Positions 8,577 through 16,887 of a stretch of DNA of 47,318 nt are shown here, in pieces (the first letter of the stretch is position 1; every line of letters begins with the position of its first letter). Position numbers and translations under genes: made by a program. The stretch covers positions 1 to 47,318 of the forward strand of contig JAFUMV010000127.1 in NCBI GenBank assembly GCA_017482485.1, in the 5' to 3' direction. The notes beneath the pieces are model-generated. The model did not search any database. It saw only the letters and a program-made list of their open reading frames with translations, and was not told where the DNA came from. Origin of the DNA: Lachnospiraceae bacterium (GTDB taxonomy: Bacteria > Bacillota > Clostridia > Lachnospirales > Lachnospiraceae).

Positions 8577-9488
8577 ATGGAGCTTTTTCGTTTTCAAATA
8601 ACTGAAGAGCAGGAAGATGAGAGAATCGATAAGTGTATGACATCACTTATCGATTCTTTATCGCGCTCTTTTATACAGAAACTGATTAAAGAAGAAAATG
8701 TGCTGGTAAACGGTAAGCCGGTAAAAGCAAATTATCGGATGAAAGCAGATGACGATGTGTCCTTCTATCTGCCCAAAGCGGTGGAACCGGATATCGAACC
8801 GGAAAACATCCCCCTGGATGTACTTTATGAGGATGAGGATGTATTGGTGGTCAACAAACCAAAAGGAATGGTGGTTCATCCCGCGGCGGGACATTACAGC
8901 GGTACACTTGTCAACGCGGTTATGTACCACTGCCAGGGGCAGTTATCCGGTATCAATGGCATGATGCGGCCCGGAATCGTTCATCGGATAGATAAGGATA
9001 CGACCGGATCCATTATTATCTGTAAAAATGATACGGCCCATCAGTCCATTGCGGCACAGTTGAAGGAACACAGTATTGTCAGAAGATACCGGGCGATTGT
9101 TCACGGAATCCTGAAAGAGGAAGAAGGGGTAATTGATGCTCCGATCGGCAGGGATCCCAATGAGAGAAAGAAAATGGCAATCAACCATAAAAACGGAAAA
9201 AATGCAATTACACACTATAAAGTGCTGCAGCGCTTTTCCTCTTATACCTATGTAGAATGTGTCCTTGAAACCGGCAGAACCCATCAGATCAGAGTTCACA
9301 TGAGTTCTATCGGTCATCCTCTTTTGGGAGATCAGGTATATGGACCGAAAAAATGTCCGTTTTCAAACCTGGAAGGTCAGACTCTGCATGCAATGATTCT
9401 TGGTTTCGTACATCCGATAAAGGGAGAGTATATCGAAACCAGTGCCCCACTGCCTGCATATTTTGAAAATTTATTAAGAATTCTATAA
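8577..9488 (+). CDS. RluD-type 23S rRNA pseudouridine synthase
   Basis: 303-residue RluA-family enzyme that isomerises uridines in rRNA. N-terminal S4 RNA-binding domain (about residues 12-65), then the catalytic domain with HRIDKDTTG; Asp139 is the catalytic aspartate. Other family segments are VVNKPKGMVVHPA and TGRTHQIRVHMSSIGHPLLGDQVYG. The lspA-rluD linkage is common in bacteria and supports RluD rather than RluC, but exact target uridines cannot be read from sequence. A paralogue is encoded at 42175-43185. Confidence 0.93.
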   Translation: MELFRFQITEEQEDERIDKCMTSLIDSLSRSFIQKLIKEENVLVNGKPVKANYRMKADDDVSFYLPKAVEPDIEPENIPLDVLYEDEDVLVVNKPKGMVVHPAAGHYSGTLVNAVMYHCQGQLSGINGMMRPGIVHRIDKDTTGSIIICKNDTAHQSIAAQLKEHSIVRRYRAIVHGILKEEEGVIDAPIGRDPNERKKMAINHKNGKNAITHYKVLQRFSSYTYVECVLETGRTHQIRVHMSSIGHPLLGDQVYGPKKCPFSNLEGQTLHAMILGFVHPIKGEYIETSAPLPAYFENLLRIL

Positions 9489-9660
9489 AAGAAATTATAA
9501 ATTATAAAAAAAATATAAACTAAAATTATGGTTTCGGGTTGCAAATATCTACAAAATATGGTAAATTGTTGACAGTGACGTACTGCTTTAGCCCTTTAGC
9601 TTAGTGCATTATGTTCAAACTGATGATTTATGAATGAATTGGATTGACAGGAGGCTATTT

Positions 9661-10041
9661 GTGAAATTTAATCCTTTATTGACAGCGCTTTCTGATGTTG
9701 ATTTTCTTGAAAATGATTACCGGGATGCAAGGGAAATCGGAATTGTCAGATTGGGAGAGAGCTGTCTGTTTTTTCGCAAAAAATTAAAAATTTACTACAT
9801 ACCCTATGAAAATATTGAACGTTGTTTCAGAAGAGTTATGCTCGTTCCGGCAAAAATGTGCTGCGGCAAGGGGGATCTTGCGGTGGAGAATCTGGTAATC
9901 TGCAGCGGAGAAGAGGAAATCGCTCAGATTCAGATCCCCGGAACAAAAGCTGCCAAAATCTTAATGGATGAATTGAAAATAAAGGCTCCCAATGCTGATT
10001 TCACTCGTCCGGATAAAACGAACGAAACAACGGAGGAATGA
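9661..10041 (+). CDS. protein of unknown function upstream of cstA
   Basis: 126 residues from a GTG at 9661. I prefer this start to the in-frame ATG at 9634 because AGGAGG (9649-9654) sits six bases before the GTG. The protein alternates short strands and helices (EIGIVRLGESCLFFRKK, IYYIPYENIERCFRRV) and contains a Cys pair, KMCCGKG; the FRKKLKIYYIPYENIERCF part would suit a small PH-like beta barrel, but this is a guess. No membrane segment. It is followed five bases later by another unknown gene, and then cstA. Upstream, 9489-9660 is very AT-rich and contains a TTGACA at 9569 without a good -10. Confidence 0.75.
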   Translation: MKFNPLLTALSDVDFLENDYRDAREIGIVRLGESCLFFRKKLKIYYIPYENIERCFRRVMLVPAKMCCGKGDLAVENLVICSGEEEIAQIQIPGTKAAKILMDELKIKAPNADFTRPDKTNETTEE

Positions 10042-10046
10042 AATAA

Positions 10047-10541
10047 ATGACGGTTATAGAGGCATTGGAAAAGCTTTTGCCCTCTTTTCAGAGATATTAT
10101 AATGTAAAGCGTGAGAACATCACAGAACCTTTCAGCGCAGAGGCGGAGTTTTATTCCCAGGATTCTCAGTATTTCCTGTTCAAAAGCGCCAAGCTTTCCG
10201 AATCGGAATCCAAAGAGTTCGTTTTCTTTGCAACCTGCGAGAATCTGGACCTTGCTTCACTGAAGCATCTGGATGAAACGGCCTGGAATACCGGGATGTC
10301 CCGTGTCAATATTACGCCGAATCATCACAGTACGGATGTTTCACTGATTATTCTTGCGCAGACAATTGAAAAAGATGCAGCAGAAGAGATTAAGAAGCTG
10401 CGCCATTACAAAAGCTACAGCTTTACATTACGCGGCTGGAGCAAATACAGGCTGATTGCCCTTGAGCTTTCAACAGGAAACGTGATCTACAACCACCAGG
10501 GTCAGGAACTGAAGAAGCTTATTAGCAATATACAAAAGTAA
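10047..10541 (+). CDS. protein of unknown function upstream of cstA
   Basis: 164-residue soluble protein that I do not recognise. Visible features: an N-terminal helix (TVIEALEKLLPSFQRYYNV), a central beta-rich part (AEAEFYSQDSQYFLFKSAKL, EFVFFATCENLDL), a NITPNHHSTDVSLIILAQ segment, and a C-terminal GWSKYRLIALELSTGNVIYNHQGQEL that looks like a strand pair. No signal peptide or membrane helix. Starts with an ATG five bases after the previous stop, with GGAGG in the upstream gene's end. It lies 27 bases before cstA, so a shared transcript is likely, though cstA has its own strong RBS. Confidence 0.75.
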   Translation: MTVIEALEKLLPSFQRYYNVKRENITEPFSAEAEFYSQDSQYFLFKSAKLSESESKEFVFFATCENLDLASLKHLDETAWNTGMSRVNITPNHHSTDVSLIILAQTIEKDAAEEIKKLRHYKSYSFTLRGWSKYRLIALELSTGNVIYNHQGQELKKLISNIQK

Positions 10542-10568
10542 CCATATCATGTAAAGGAGAGAAAACAA

Positions 10569-12266
10569 ATGACAGCATTACTCATTATTCTCGCAGCAAT
10601 TGCTCTGCTTGTTATCGGCTATATTTTCTATGGTAACTGGCTTTGCAAACAGTGGGGAATTGATCCTAACAGAAAAACCCCCGCTATCGAAATGGAAGAT
10701 GGTGTTGACTATGTAGCTGCTAAACCTGCAGTTCTGATGGGACATCACTTCTCCTCAATCGCTGGTGCAGGCCCTATTAACGGCCCCATCCAGGCATCCA
10801 TTTTCGGATGGGTTCCCGTATTCCTCTGGTGTATCATTGGCGGTATCTTTTTTGGTGGTCTTCAGGACTTCGGTTCTCTGTTTGCATCCGTTCGTCATGA
10901 AGGTAAATCCGTTGGTGAAATCATCAAGGATTCCATGGGTAAGAGAGCACAGAAGCTGTTTATCATCTTCGCACTGCTCGTTCTGATCCTGGTAATCGCT
11001 TCCTTCGTTAACGTTGTAGCAGGTACCTTCTTCACAGCAGAAGGCGGCTTCGGCATTAACACAAATCCTACCGGTAACCAGACAACAGCTATGATTTCCC
11101 TGCTGTTTATCGTTCTGGCTGTAATCTACGGTATTCTGACAAACCGTTTCGGCCTCAAGACAGGCCCTGCTACAATCGCAGGTATCATCGGTATTGTTAT
11201 TATCGTAGCAATCGGTCTGAACTGTGGTTTCGTTATGGGCCGTACCGCATGGATTGTCTTCATCGGTGCTTACATCACTGTAGCTTCTCTGGCTCCTGTA
11301 TGGATCCTGCTGCAGCCTCGTGACTATCTGTCCAGCTTCCTGCTTTATGCAATGATGATTCTGGCAGTTATCGGTATTGCAATTGCTGCATTTACCGGCA
11401 CAGCTACATTCACAATGCCTGCATTCACTGGCTGGGAACCCAAGGAAGGCAGCTATCTGTTCCCTACACTGTTCATCACAGTTGCATGTGGTGCATGTTC
11501 CGGTTTCCACAGCCTGATCGCAACAGGTACATCTTCCAAACAGCTGGCCAGCGAAAAAGATGCAAAGGTTATCGGTTATGGTTCCATGCTGATCGAATCT
11601 GCTCTGGGTATCGTTTCCCTGATCGCAGTAGGTATGGTATACAGCAAGTATCTGGAAGGCGGCTTCGGTTCTCCTTCTGCAGCATTCGCTGGTGGTATTG
11701 CGCTTATGTTCGGCGGTGAAGGAAGTGGAATTTACAACACGATCTACGCTCTGCTGACACTGGCAGTTTCCGTATTCGCTCTGACATCTCTGGATACAGG
11801 TACTCGTCTGAGCCGTTTCATGTTCTCCGAGCTGTTCTTAAAGGATGGCGAAGCTACATGGAAAGATGCTAAGGGCATCCGCAAGGTTCTGACACATCCT
11901 GTTGTTGGTACTGTTACTATGGTTGTTATCGGATGTATCCTGGGCGGACTGAGCCTGAGCCAGATCTGGGGTCTGTTCGGTGCAGCAAACCAGCTGCTTG
12001 CAGGTATCGCTCTGATGGCAGTAGCTGCATGGCTCGGCAACGCTGGAAAGAACAATAAGATGTTCTACATCCCCATGGTATTCATGCTTGCAGCAACTCT
12101 GACAAGCCTTATTATGACCTGCATCAACAAGATCAAACTGATCGCAGCAGCAGGTGCAGCTTGGGGTGACTGGTTCCAGCTGATCTTCGCAGCAGCAATG
12201 GCTGTTCTGGCAATCTTCCTGGTAGTTGAAGGTATTCAGACATTCAAAAAGCAGCTGAAGAAGTAA
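10569..12266 (+). CDS. cstA: carbon starvation protein A (CstA-type peptide/pyruvate transporter)
   Basis: 565-residue polytopic membrane transporter; family members are implicated in uptake of peptides or pyruvate. About 16 hydrophobic segments run the whole length. Family hallmarks are visible: VLMGHHFSSIAGAGPINGPIQA near residues 55-76, LFASVRHEGKSVGEII, CGACSGFHSLIATGTSSKQL, and LDTGTRLSRF. Codon choice is much more skewed to TTC, ATC, CTG, GGT, GCT than in neighbouring genes, matching the rplU/rpmA pattern and suggesting very high expression. AGGAGAG precedes the ATG. A strong terminator follows at 12290. Substrate is not deducible from sequence. Confidence 0.93.
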   Translation: MTALLIILAAIALLVIGYIFYGNWLCKQWGIDPNRKTPAIEMEDGVDYVAAKPAVLMGHHFSSIAGAGPINGPIQASIFGWVPVFLWCIIGGIFFGGLQDFGSLFASVRHEGKSVGEIIKDSMGKRAQKLFIIFALLVLILVIASFVNVVAGTFFTAEGGFGINTNPTGNQTTAMISLLFIVLAVIYGILTNRFGLKTGPATIAGIIGIVIIVAIGLNCGFVMGRTAWIVFIGAYITVASLAPVWILLQPRDYLSSFLLYAMMILAVIGIAIAAFTGTATFTMPAFTGWEPKEGSYLFPTLFITVACGACSGFHSLIATGTSSKQLASEKDAKVIGYGSMLIESALGIVSLIAVGMVYSKYLEGGFGSPSAAFAGGIALMFGGEGSGIYNTIYALLTLAVSVFALTSLDTGTRLSRFMFSELFLKDGEATWKDAKGIRKVLTHPVVGTVTMVVIGCILGGLSLSQIWGLFGAANQLLAGIALMAVAAWLGNAGKNNKMFYIPMVFMLAATLTSLIMTCINKIKLIAAAGAAWGDWFQLIFAAAMAVLAIFLVVEGIQTFKKQLKK

Positions 12267-12289
12267 TTCAGATCAAACTTCGGTTTGTA

Positions 12290-12321
12290 ATCGGCGCAGC
12301 TGAATGCTGCGCCGATATTTT
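12290..12321 (+). terminator. Rho-independent terminator after cstA
   Basis: Perfect 11-bp stem ATCGGCGCAGC (12290-12300) with GCTGCGCCGAT (12306-12316), loop TGAAT, then ATTTT. Confidence 0.85.
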
Positions 12322-12402
12322 GCGGGATTCTCTCAGACACTTATTGATATGGAATTCTTTTGGTGGTTTAAATAAAAAAATGTAAAAATCAATAGATTTT
12401 GC

Positions 12403-12431
12403 TTGACAAAGTCGATTTGTGATGATATGAT
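12403..12431 (+). promoter_or_regulatory. strong sigma-A promoter of the rplU operon
   Basis: TTGACA at 12403-12408, 17-base spacer, TATGAT at 12426-12431; predicted start near 12438, leaving a leader of about 95 bases before rplU. Confidence 0.85.
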
Positions 12432-12437
12432 TCATGA

Positions 12438-12532
12438 GTATGCCGCATAACGAGGTAAAAGTACGTCAAATGACGTCACCATAGTTAGCGAGTAACGTTA
12501 ATTTTATTAACGCTTGACAGGAGGTGTCCTAA
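12438..12532 (+). promoter_or_regulatory. candidate L21 leader (autoregulatory ribosomal protein leader)
   Basis: The leader contains a hairpin ACGTCA-AA-TGACGT (12463-12476), a second hairpin CGTTAAT-TTT-ATTAACG (12496-12512), and a small GACA/TGTC stem (12516-12519/12525-12528) that would put the Shine-Dalgarno GGAGG in its loop. Firmicutes are known to carry an L21 leader motif upstream of rplU. Position and hairpins fit, but I could not test it against the covariance model. Confidence 0.55.
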
Positions 12533-12838
12533 ATGTACGCAATTATTGCAACAGGTGGCAAACAGTACAAGGTAGCTGAAGGTGATGTGCTCAAAGTTGA
12601 GAAGCTTGGCGCAGCAGCTGGCGAGACTGTTACATTCGACCAGGTAATCGCAGTAAGCGATAACGGCCTTAAGGTTGGCGCTGATGTAGCTAATGCAACT
12701 GTTACAGCAACAGTCGTTGGCGAAGGCAAAGGCAAGAAGGTAATCGTTTACAAGTATAAGAGAAAGACCGGTTACCACAAGAAGAATGGTCATAGACAAG
12801 CATACACACAGGTTAAGATTGAAAAGATCAACGGCTAA
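12533..12838 (+). CDS. rplU: 50S ribosomal protein L21
   Basis: 101-residue large-subunit protein that contacts 23S rRNA domain II and L20. The N-terminal [23 protein letters not shown] and the C-terminal [24 protein letters not shown] are diagnostic and length is normal. RBS GGAGG at 12520-12524, 8 bases from the ATG. First gene of the rplU-prp-rpmA group with its own promoter. Confidence 0.98.
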   Translation: MYAIIATGGKQYKVAEGDVLKVEKLGAAAGETVTFDQVIAVSDNGLKVGADVANATVTATVVGEGKGKKVIVYKYKRKTGYHKKNGHRQAYTQVKIEKING

Positions 12839-12865
12839 TCGTAAGATTGCCTTGCGGTATGTTTT

Positions 12866-13192
12866 ATGACTACAGTTTTAATTAAAAAGACTTTAGGCGG
12901 GTATAAAGGATTTACTTGCACAGGACATGCCGGATATGCCGAAAGCGGTTCCGACATAGTATGCAGTGCGGTATCAGTTCTGGTAATTAATACCATAAAT
13001 GCGATGGAAGCTTTTGCCAAAGAGCAGATGGAAGTTATTACCGGGGAGGAAGACGGAGTAATTGATGTTACTTTTGTCAATCCTGTGAATGAGAAGACAA
13101 AACTCCTCATGGATACCATGGTGCTTGGTCTTGAAAGTATTGAAAAGCAGTACAGAAAAAAGTACTTGAGACTGAAATTCGAGGAGGTGTAA
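12866..13192 (+). CDS. prp: ribosomal-processing cysteine protease Prp
   Basis: 108-residue cysteine protease that removes the N-terminal extension of L27 in Firmicutes. The catalytic pair is visible as His21 (TGHAGYAESG) and Cys33 (DIVCSAVS), spaced exactly as in characterised Prp. It lies between rplU and rpmA, three bases before rpmA, as in other Firmicutes (ysxB in Bacillus). No good Shine-Dalgarno precedes the ATG, so it may be translated at a lower level than its ribosomal protein neighbours. Its substrate is encoded directly downstream. Confidence 0.95.
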   Translation: MTTVLIKKTLGGYKGFTCTGHAGYAESGSDIVCSAVSVLVINTINAMEAFAKEQMEVITGEEDGVIDVTFVNPVNEKTKLLMDTMVLGLESIEKQYRKKYLRLKFEEV

Positions 13193-13195
13193 CAA

Positions 13196-13480
13196 ATGTT
13201 GAATATGAACCTTCAGTTTTTTGCTCATAAGAAAGGTGTAGGTTCTACCAAGAACGGTAGAGATTCCGAATCCAAGAGACTTGGAGCAAAGAGAGCAGAC
13301 GGACAGTTTGTAAAAGCTGGCAACATCCTTTACAGACAGCGTGGAACAAAGATTCATCCTGGCATTAACGTAGGCATCGGCGGCGATGATACCTTATTTG
13401 CAAAGGTTGATGGTGTACTGAAATTCGAAAGAAAAGGAAGAGATAAGAAACAGGCTTCCGTATATCCGGTAGAACAGTAA
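13196..13480 (+). CDS. rpmA: 50S ribosomal protein L27 with Prp-cleavable N-terminus
   Basis: 94-residue protein of the peptidyl transferase centre. It begins MLNMNLQFF followed by [15 protein letters not shown]. The LQFF/A junction at residues 9-10 is the known Prp processing motif, so the mature protein should start at Ala10, the residue that reaches the P-site tRNA. Strong RBS GAGGAGG seven or so bases upstream. Followed by a terminator-like hairpin at 13487. Confidence 0.98.
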
Positions 13481-13486
13481 GGTGAA

Positions 13487-13518
13487 GGCCCCAGACATTT
13501 GTGTCCGGGGTCTTTTTT
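13487..13518 (+). terminator. terminator or attenuator between rpmA and obg
   Basis: GGCCCCAGACA (13487-13497) folds on TGTCCGGGGTC (13502-13512) with one A-C mismatch and a G-T pair, followed by six T (13513-13518). It would uncouple obg expression from the abundant ribosomal protein transcript. Confidence 0.75.
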
Positions 13519-13560
13519 ATAAAGGCAGCTCCAAACAGCTACAAATAAAGGAGAATAATC

Positions 13561-14850
13561 ATGTTTGCAGATAGAGCGAAGATCTATGTCAGAAGCGGCA
13601 AAGGCGGCGATGGACATGTTTCCTTCCGCAGAGAGAAATATGTTCCCGCAGGCGGCCCTGATGGTGGTGACGGCGGCAAGGGCGGCGATGTTATCTTTGT
13701 TGTTGATGAGGGATTAAATACACTGACTGATTTCAGACATGTTGGAAAATATAAAGCCAAAGACGGAGAAGAAGGCGGTAAGAAAAACTGCCGCGGCAGA
13801 GATGGTGAGGATATTATCATCAAGGTTCCTGAAGGCACGGTAATTAAAGAATTCAATTCCGGTAAGGTCATCACTGACATGTCCGGTGATAATAGAAGAG
13901 TAGTTCTTTTAAAGGGCGGAAAAGGCGGAAACGGAAATCAGCATTATGCAACAAGTACGATGCAGGCCCCCAAATATGCACAGCCCGGGCAGCCGGCACA
14001 GGAGCTTGAGCTTCAGCTTGAGCTGAAAGTTATTGCTGATGTTGGTCTGGTGGGATTTCCAAATGTAGGAAAATCCACGTTGCTTTCCAGAGTATCCAAT
14101 GCAAGGCCCAAAATTGCCAATTATCATTTTACAACTTTGAACCCTAACCTTGGTGTTGTGGATCTGGACGATGCAAAAGGCTTTGTCATCGCTGATATTC
14201 CCGGCCTGATTGAAGGCGCTTCCGAAGGGATCGGTCTCGGACACGAGTTTCTGCGCCACATTGAACGCACGAAAGTGATTATTCATATTGTGGATGCAGC
14301 CGGGACAGAAGGCCGTGACCCCATTGCAGATATTTATGCGATTAATAAGGAATTGGAAAATTATAATGCTGACATGACAAAGAAGCCCCAGGTTATCGCC
14401 GCCAATAAGACGGATGCGATTTATGATCCTGACGAATCTCCGATTGATAAGATCAGAGCCGAGTTTGAGCCTCAGGGCATGAAGGTATTTCCGATTTCCG
14501 CAGTCAGCGGCCAGGGATTAAAGGAGCTTCTTTATGAAGTTCGCCATATGCTGGACGGTCTGGATGAAAAGCCTACTGTATTTGCCCAGGAATATTTCCC
14601 TGAAATGGCAATTGCGGTTTCTGATGAGCCTTATTTTGTAAACTATGATGAAGAAGAAGACGAATATGTAGTGGAAGGTCCCCGTATCGAAAAGATGCTC
14701 GGATATACCAATCTTGAGTCCGAAAAAGGCTTTGCATTCTTCCAGAATTTCCTCAGAGATTCCGGTATATTGGATGAGCTTGAAAAGCTTGGCATTCAGG
14801 AAGGCGATACCGTTCGCATGTACGGCCTTTCTTTTGATTACTATAAATAA
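13561..14850 (+). CDS. obg: Obg family GTPase
   Basis: 429-residue essential GTPase involved in 50S assembly and stress control. Domains: N-terminal glycine-rich Obg fold (residues 1-158, with repeated GGDGG and GGKGGNG turns), GTPase domain with Walker A GFPNVGKST at 165-173, G3 DIPG and G4 NKTD, and a C-terminal OCT domain (about 355-429), the Gram-positive layout. Position after rpmA is the classical arrangement. GGAG precedes the ATG. Confidence 0.97.
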   Translation: MFADRAKIYVRSGKGGDGHVSFRREKYVPAGGPDGGDGGKGGDVIFVVDEGLNTLTDFRHVGKYKAKDGEEGGKKNCRGRDGEDIIIKVPEGTVIKEFNSGKVITDMSGDNRRVVLLKGGKGGNGNQHYATSTMQAPKYAQPGQPAQELELQLELKVIADVGLVGFPNVGKSTLLSRVSNARPKIANYHFTTLNPNLGVVDLDDAKGFVIADIPGLIEGASEGIGLGHEFLRHIERTKVIIHIVDAAGTEGRDPIADIYAINKELENYNADMTKKPQVIAANKTDAIYDPDESPIDKIRAEFEPQGMKVFPISAVSGQGLKELLYEVRHMLDGLDEKPTVFAQEYFPEMAIAVSDEPYFVNYDEEEDEYVVEGPRIEKMLGYTNLESEKGFAFFQNFLRDSGILDELEKLGIQEGDTVRMYGLSFDYYK

Positions 14851-14881
14851 ATGAACTGACATTTTCGTGGAGATAATGTAA

Positions 14882-15184
14882 ATGAAAACATTAACGAGTA
14901 AACAGAGAGCATATTTAATGAAGCTTGCAAGCAGCCTTGATCCGATTTTTCAGATCGGAAAATCCAGCCTTACTCCGGAGTGCACAGCTGCAATCAGCGA
15001 AGCTTTCAATACGAGAGAACTGATTAAAATTTCCGTGTTAAAGAACTGCTTTGATGATCCCAAAGAATTGGCTCAGATGGTGGCCGAACGTACGAAATCT
15101 ACTGTTGTTCAGGTGATCGGAAAGAAAATTGTTCTTTATAAAGAAAACAAAGATAATAAAAAGATTGATCTTCCCCTTGCCTGA
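14882..15184 (+). CDS. yhbY: YhbY-type RNA-binding protein (CRM domain)
   Basis: 100-residue protein with a single CRM (CRS1-YhbY) domain, associated with pre-50S ribosomal subunits. Signature segments are LTSKQRAYLMKLAS, PIFQIGKSSLTPE and the GNRTRxVxQVIGKKIVLYK end (here VVQVIGKKIVLYK). The obg-yhbY-nadD-yqeK-rsfS order matches the Bacillus yqeH-aroE-yqeI-nadD-yqeK-rsfS region in part, supporting the call. Confidence 0.93.
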   Translation: MKTLTSKQRAYLMKLASSLDPIFQIGKSSLTPECTAAISEAFNTRELIKISVLKNCFDDPKELAQMVAERTKSTVVQVIGKKIVLYKENKDNKKIDLPLA

Positions 15185-15198
15185 GTGAGGAAAAAACG

Positions 15199-15807
15199 AT
15201 GAAGAAAACCGGTATTTTAGGCGGTACCTTTAATCCCATACACAACGGTCATCTTTTGTTGGCTGAAACTGCAAGACAATATTGCGGTCTGGATGAAATT
15301 CTTTTAATACCAAGCGGCTGTTCTTATATGAAAGAGCAGTCTGAAATCCTGCCAGGATCCATTCGCCTGCAAATCGTGAAACTTGCTGCTTCCGAAAATC
15401 CGTATTTTAAAGTTTCAGATATCGAAGTGCGGCGGGAAGGTAATTCTTATACCTTTGAAACCTTGCTTGAGCTGAAAAAACAGGATCCTGATCAGCAGCT
15501 TTTTTATATTGTAGGAGCGGATACTCTTTTTCATATGGAAAGCTGGAAAAGTCCGGAAATAATCTTCAAAAATACGGTCACTCTGGCAGCTGTTCGAGAC
15601 GGATTTTTAGATGACAAACTAAATGATCAGACCCGGTATCTTGCGGATAAATATGGGGCGGATATTCGTTTCCTTCCCTCTTTGCATATGGAGATTTCTT
15701 CGACGGATATAAGAAATCGATGCAGAAGAGGAAATTCAATCCGTTATCTGGTTCCCGAATCGGTTCGATTGTTTTTGGAAGAAAGCAGACTTTATCAGGA
15801 ATTATAG
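15199..15807 (+). CDS. nadD: nicotinate-nucleotide adenylyltransferase
   Basis: Adenylylates nicotinate mononucleotide to deamido-NAD in NAD synthesis. 202 residues. Nucleotidyltransferase signature GGTFNPIHNGHLLLAE at residues 8-23 and the C-terminal SSTDIRNRCRRG (ISSTxIR motif) are both present, with YIVGADTL in the centre. Starts 14 bases after yhbY, and its end is 29 bases before yqeK. Confidence 0.96.
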   Translation: MKKTGILGGTFNPIHNGHLLLAETARQYCGLDEILLIPSGCSYMKEQSEILPGSIRLQIVKLAASENPYFKVSDIEVRREGNSYTFETLLELKKQDPDQQLFYIVGADTLFHMESWKSPEIIFKNTVTLAAVRDGFLDDKLNDQTRYLADKYGADIRFLPSLHMEISSTDIRNRCRRGNSIRYLVPESVRLFLEESRLYQEL

Positions 15808-15836
15808 CCAAATACTCTTTTGGAAAGGAGTCGGTC

Positions 15837-16415
15837 GTGAAAGAACCGGATTTGAAAAAAATACGCAAATCGATGGAAAAAAAGCTGGATCACAAGCGCT
15901 TTGAACATACTTTGGGGGTTGCATACACTGCGGCTTCGCTTGCTATGTGTCATGGCGCAGATATCAATAATGCCCTGATCGCCGGAATGCTCCACGACTG
16001 CGCAAAGTGCCTCACCAATGAAAAGCGGATCAGCATCTGTGAAAAGTATAATATTGTTATGAATGAAGCAGAACAGAAAAATCCGTTTCTTTTGCATGCG
16101 AAGGTCGGCAGCTTTCTTGCGATAGAAAAGTATGGTGTTACTGATAAGGATGTTATCAATGCGATTTTAAATCATACTACCGGACGTCCCGGGATGTCTA
16201 CTCTTGAGAAGATCATCTGGCTGGCAGACTACATTGAGCCGGGGCGTAAACAGGCGCCTCATCTTGCGGAGATTCGAAAATCAGCGTTTGAAGATCTTGA
16301 CAAAGCTCTGCTGATGGCTTTGGAAGATACGCTTGAATATTTGCAGGCAGGTAAAATGGAAATAGACAGCATGACACAGAAAACCTACGATTATTATAGA
16401 AATGGAGGGAAATAA
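15837..16415 (+). CDS. yqeK: YqeK-type HD-domain diadenosine tetraphosphate hydrolase
   Basis: 192 residues from a GTG at 15837, chosen because AAGGAG (15825-15830) lies six bases upstream; the open frame extending back to 15720 lies inside nadD and has no RBS. HD metal-binding residues are visible: H24 in KRFEHTLGV and H53-D54 in MLHDCAK, with HAKVG and ILNHTTG further on. The family hydrolyses Ap4A symmetrically to ADP. The stop overlaps the rsfS start by one base. Confidence 0.93.
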   Translation: MKEPDLKKIRKSMEKKLDHKRFEHTLGVAYTAASLAMCHGADINNALIAGMLHDCAKCLTNEKRISICEKYNIVMNEAEQKNPFLLHAKVGSFLAIEKYGVTDKDVINAILNHTTGRPGMSTLEKIIWLADYIEPGRKQAPHLAEIRKSAFEDLDKALLMALEDTLEYLQAGKMEIDSMTQKTYDYYRNGGK

Positions 16416-16780
16416 TGTCTCAGTCAAAAATTATGACAAAGCTTGCCATTGAAGCTTTGGAGGATAAAAAGGGCGAAGATATCAGTATCATTGATATCAG
16501 TGAAGTTTCTGTACTGGCTGATTATTTTATCATTGCCAGCGGCAACAGCAGAAGTCAGGTACAGGCTATGATTGATAACGTGGAAGAGAAGCTTGGAAGA
16601 GCGGGCTATGCGCCCAAAAACATCGAGGGCTATCAGACCGGAAACTGGATTCTGATGGATTACGCAGATGTAATTGTTCATGTATTTGATAAGCAGAACA
16701 GACTCTTCTATGATCTTGAAAGAATCTGGAGAGACGGTAAAAAAGTGGATCCCGAAAGCTTTAAAAACGAAGCGGAATAA
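16415..16780 (+). CDS. rsfS: ribosomal silencing factor RsfS
   Basis: 121-residue protein that binds L14 on the 50S subunit and blocks subunit joining. Signature segments: KGEDISIIDIS, DYFIIASGNSRSQVQAMID, NWILMDYADVIVHVFDKQNRLFYDLERIW. Length is normal. Final gene of the + strand run, closed by a perfect 14-bp terminator shared with the convergent lexA gene. Confidence 0.96.
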   Translation: MSQSKIMTKLAIEALEDKKGEDISIIDISEVSVLADYFIIASGNSRSQVQAMIDNVEEKLGRAGYAPKNIEGYQTGNWILMDYADVIVHVFDKQNRLFYDLERIWRDGKKVDPESFKNEAE

Positions 16781-16790
16781 GGTTAAAACA

Positions 16791-16822
16791 ACAGCCGGAC
16801 AGAAGAATTTCTGTCCGGCTGT
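16791..16822. terminator. bidirectional terminator between rsfS and lexA
   Basis: Perfect 14-bp stem ACAGCCGGACAGAA (16791-16804) with TTCTGTCCGGCTGT (16809-16822), 4-base loop. On the - strand it is followed by TGTTTT, on the + strand by only AATTAT, so it may work better for lexA. Confidence 0.75.
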
Positions 16823-16887
16823 AATTATCTGTGTACATATATGCTTCATAAGCGATAGCCGTTGAGCCATGCCAATCGGCGGCTTTA

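Noticed and set aside
9569-9600. Promoter from TTGACA at 9569
   Set aside because: No -10 hexamer at 16-18 bases; the next AT-rich candidate is too far.
10755-11510. 251-codon antisense ORF opposite cstA, rich in Cys and Gln
   Set aside because: It mirrors the strongly biased cstA codons; composition is implausible for a protein, there is no RBS, and cstA itself is certain.
15720-15836. Longer yqeK start inside nadD
   Set aside because: No RBS; GTG at 15837 has AAGGAG at the right distance and gives the usual length.
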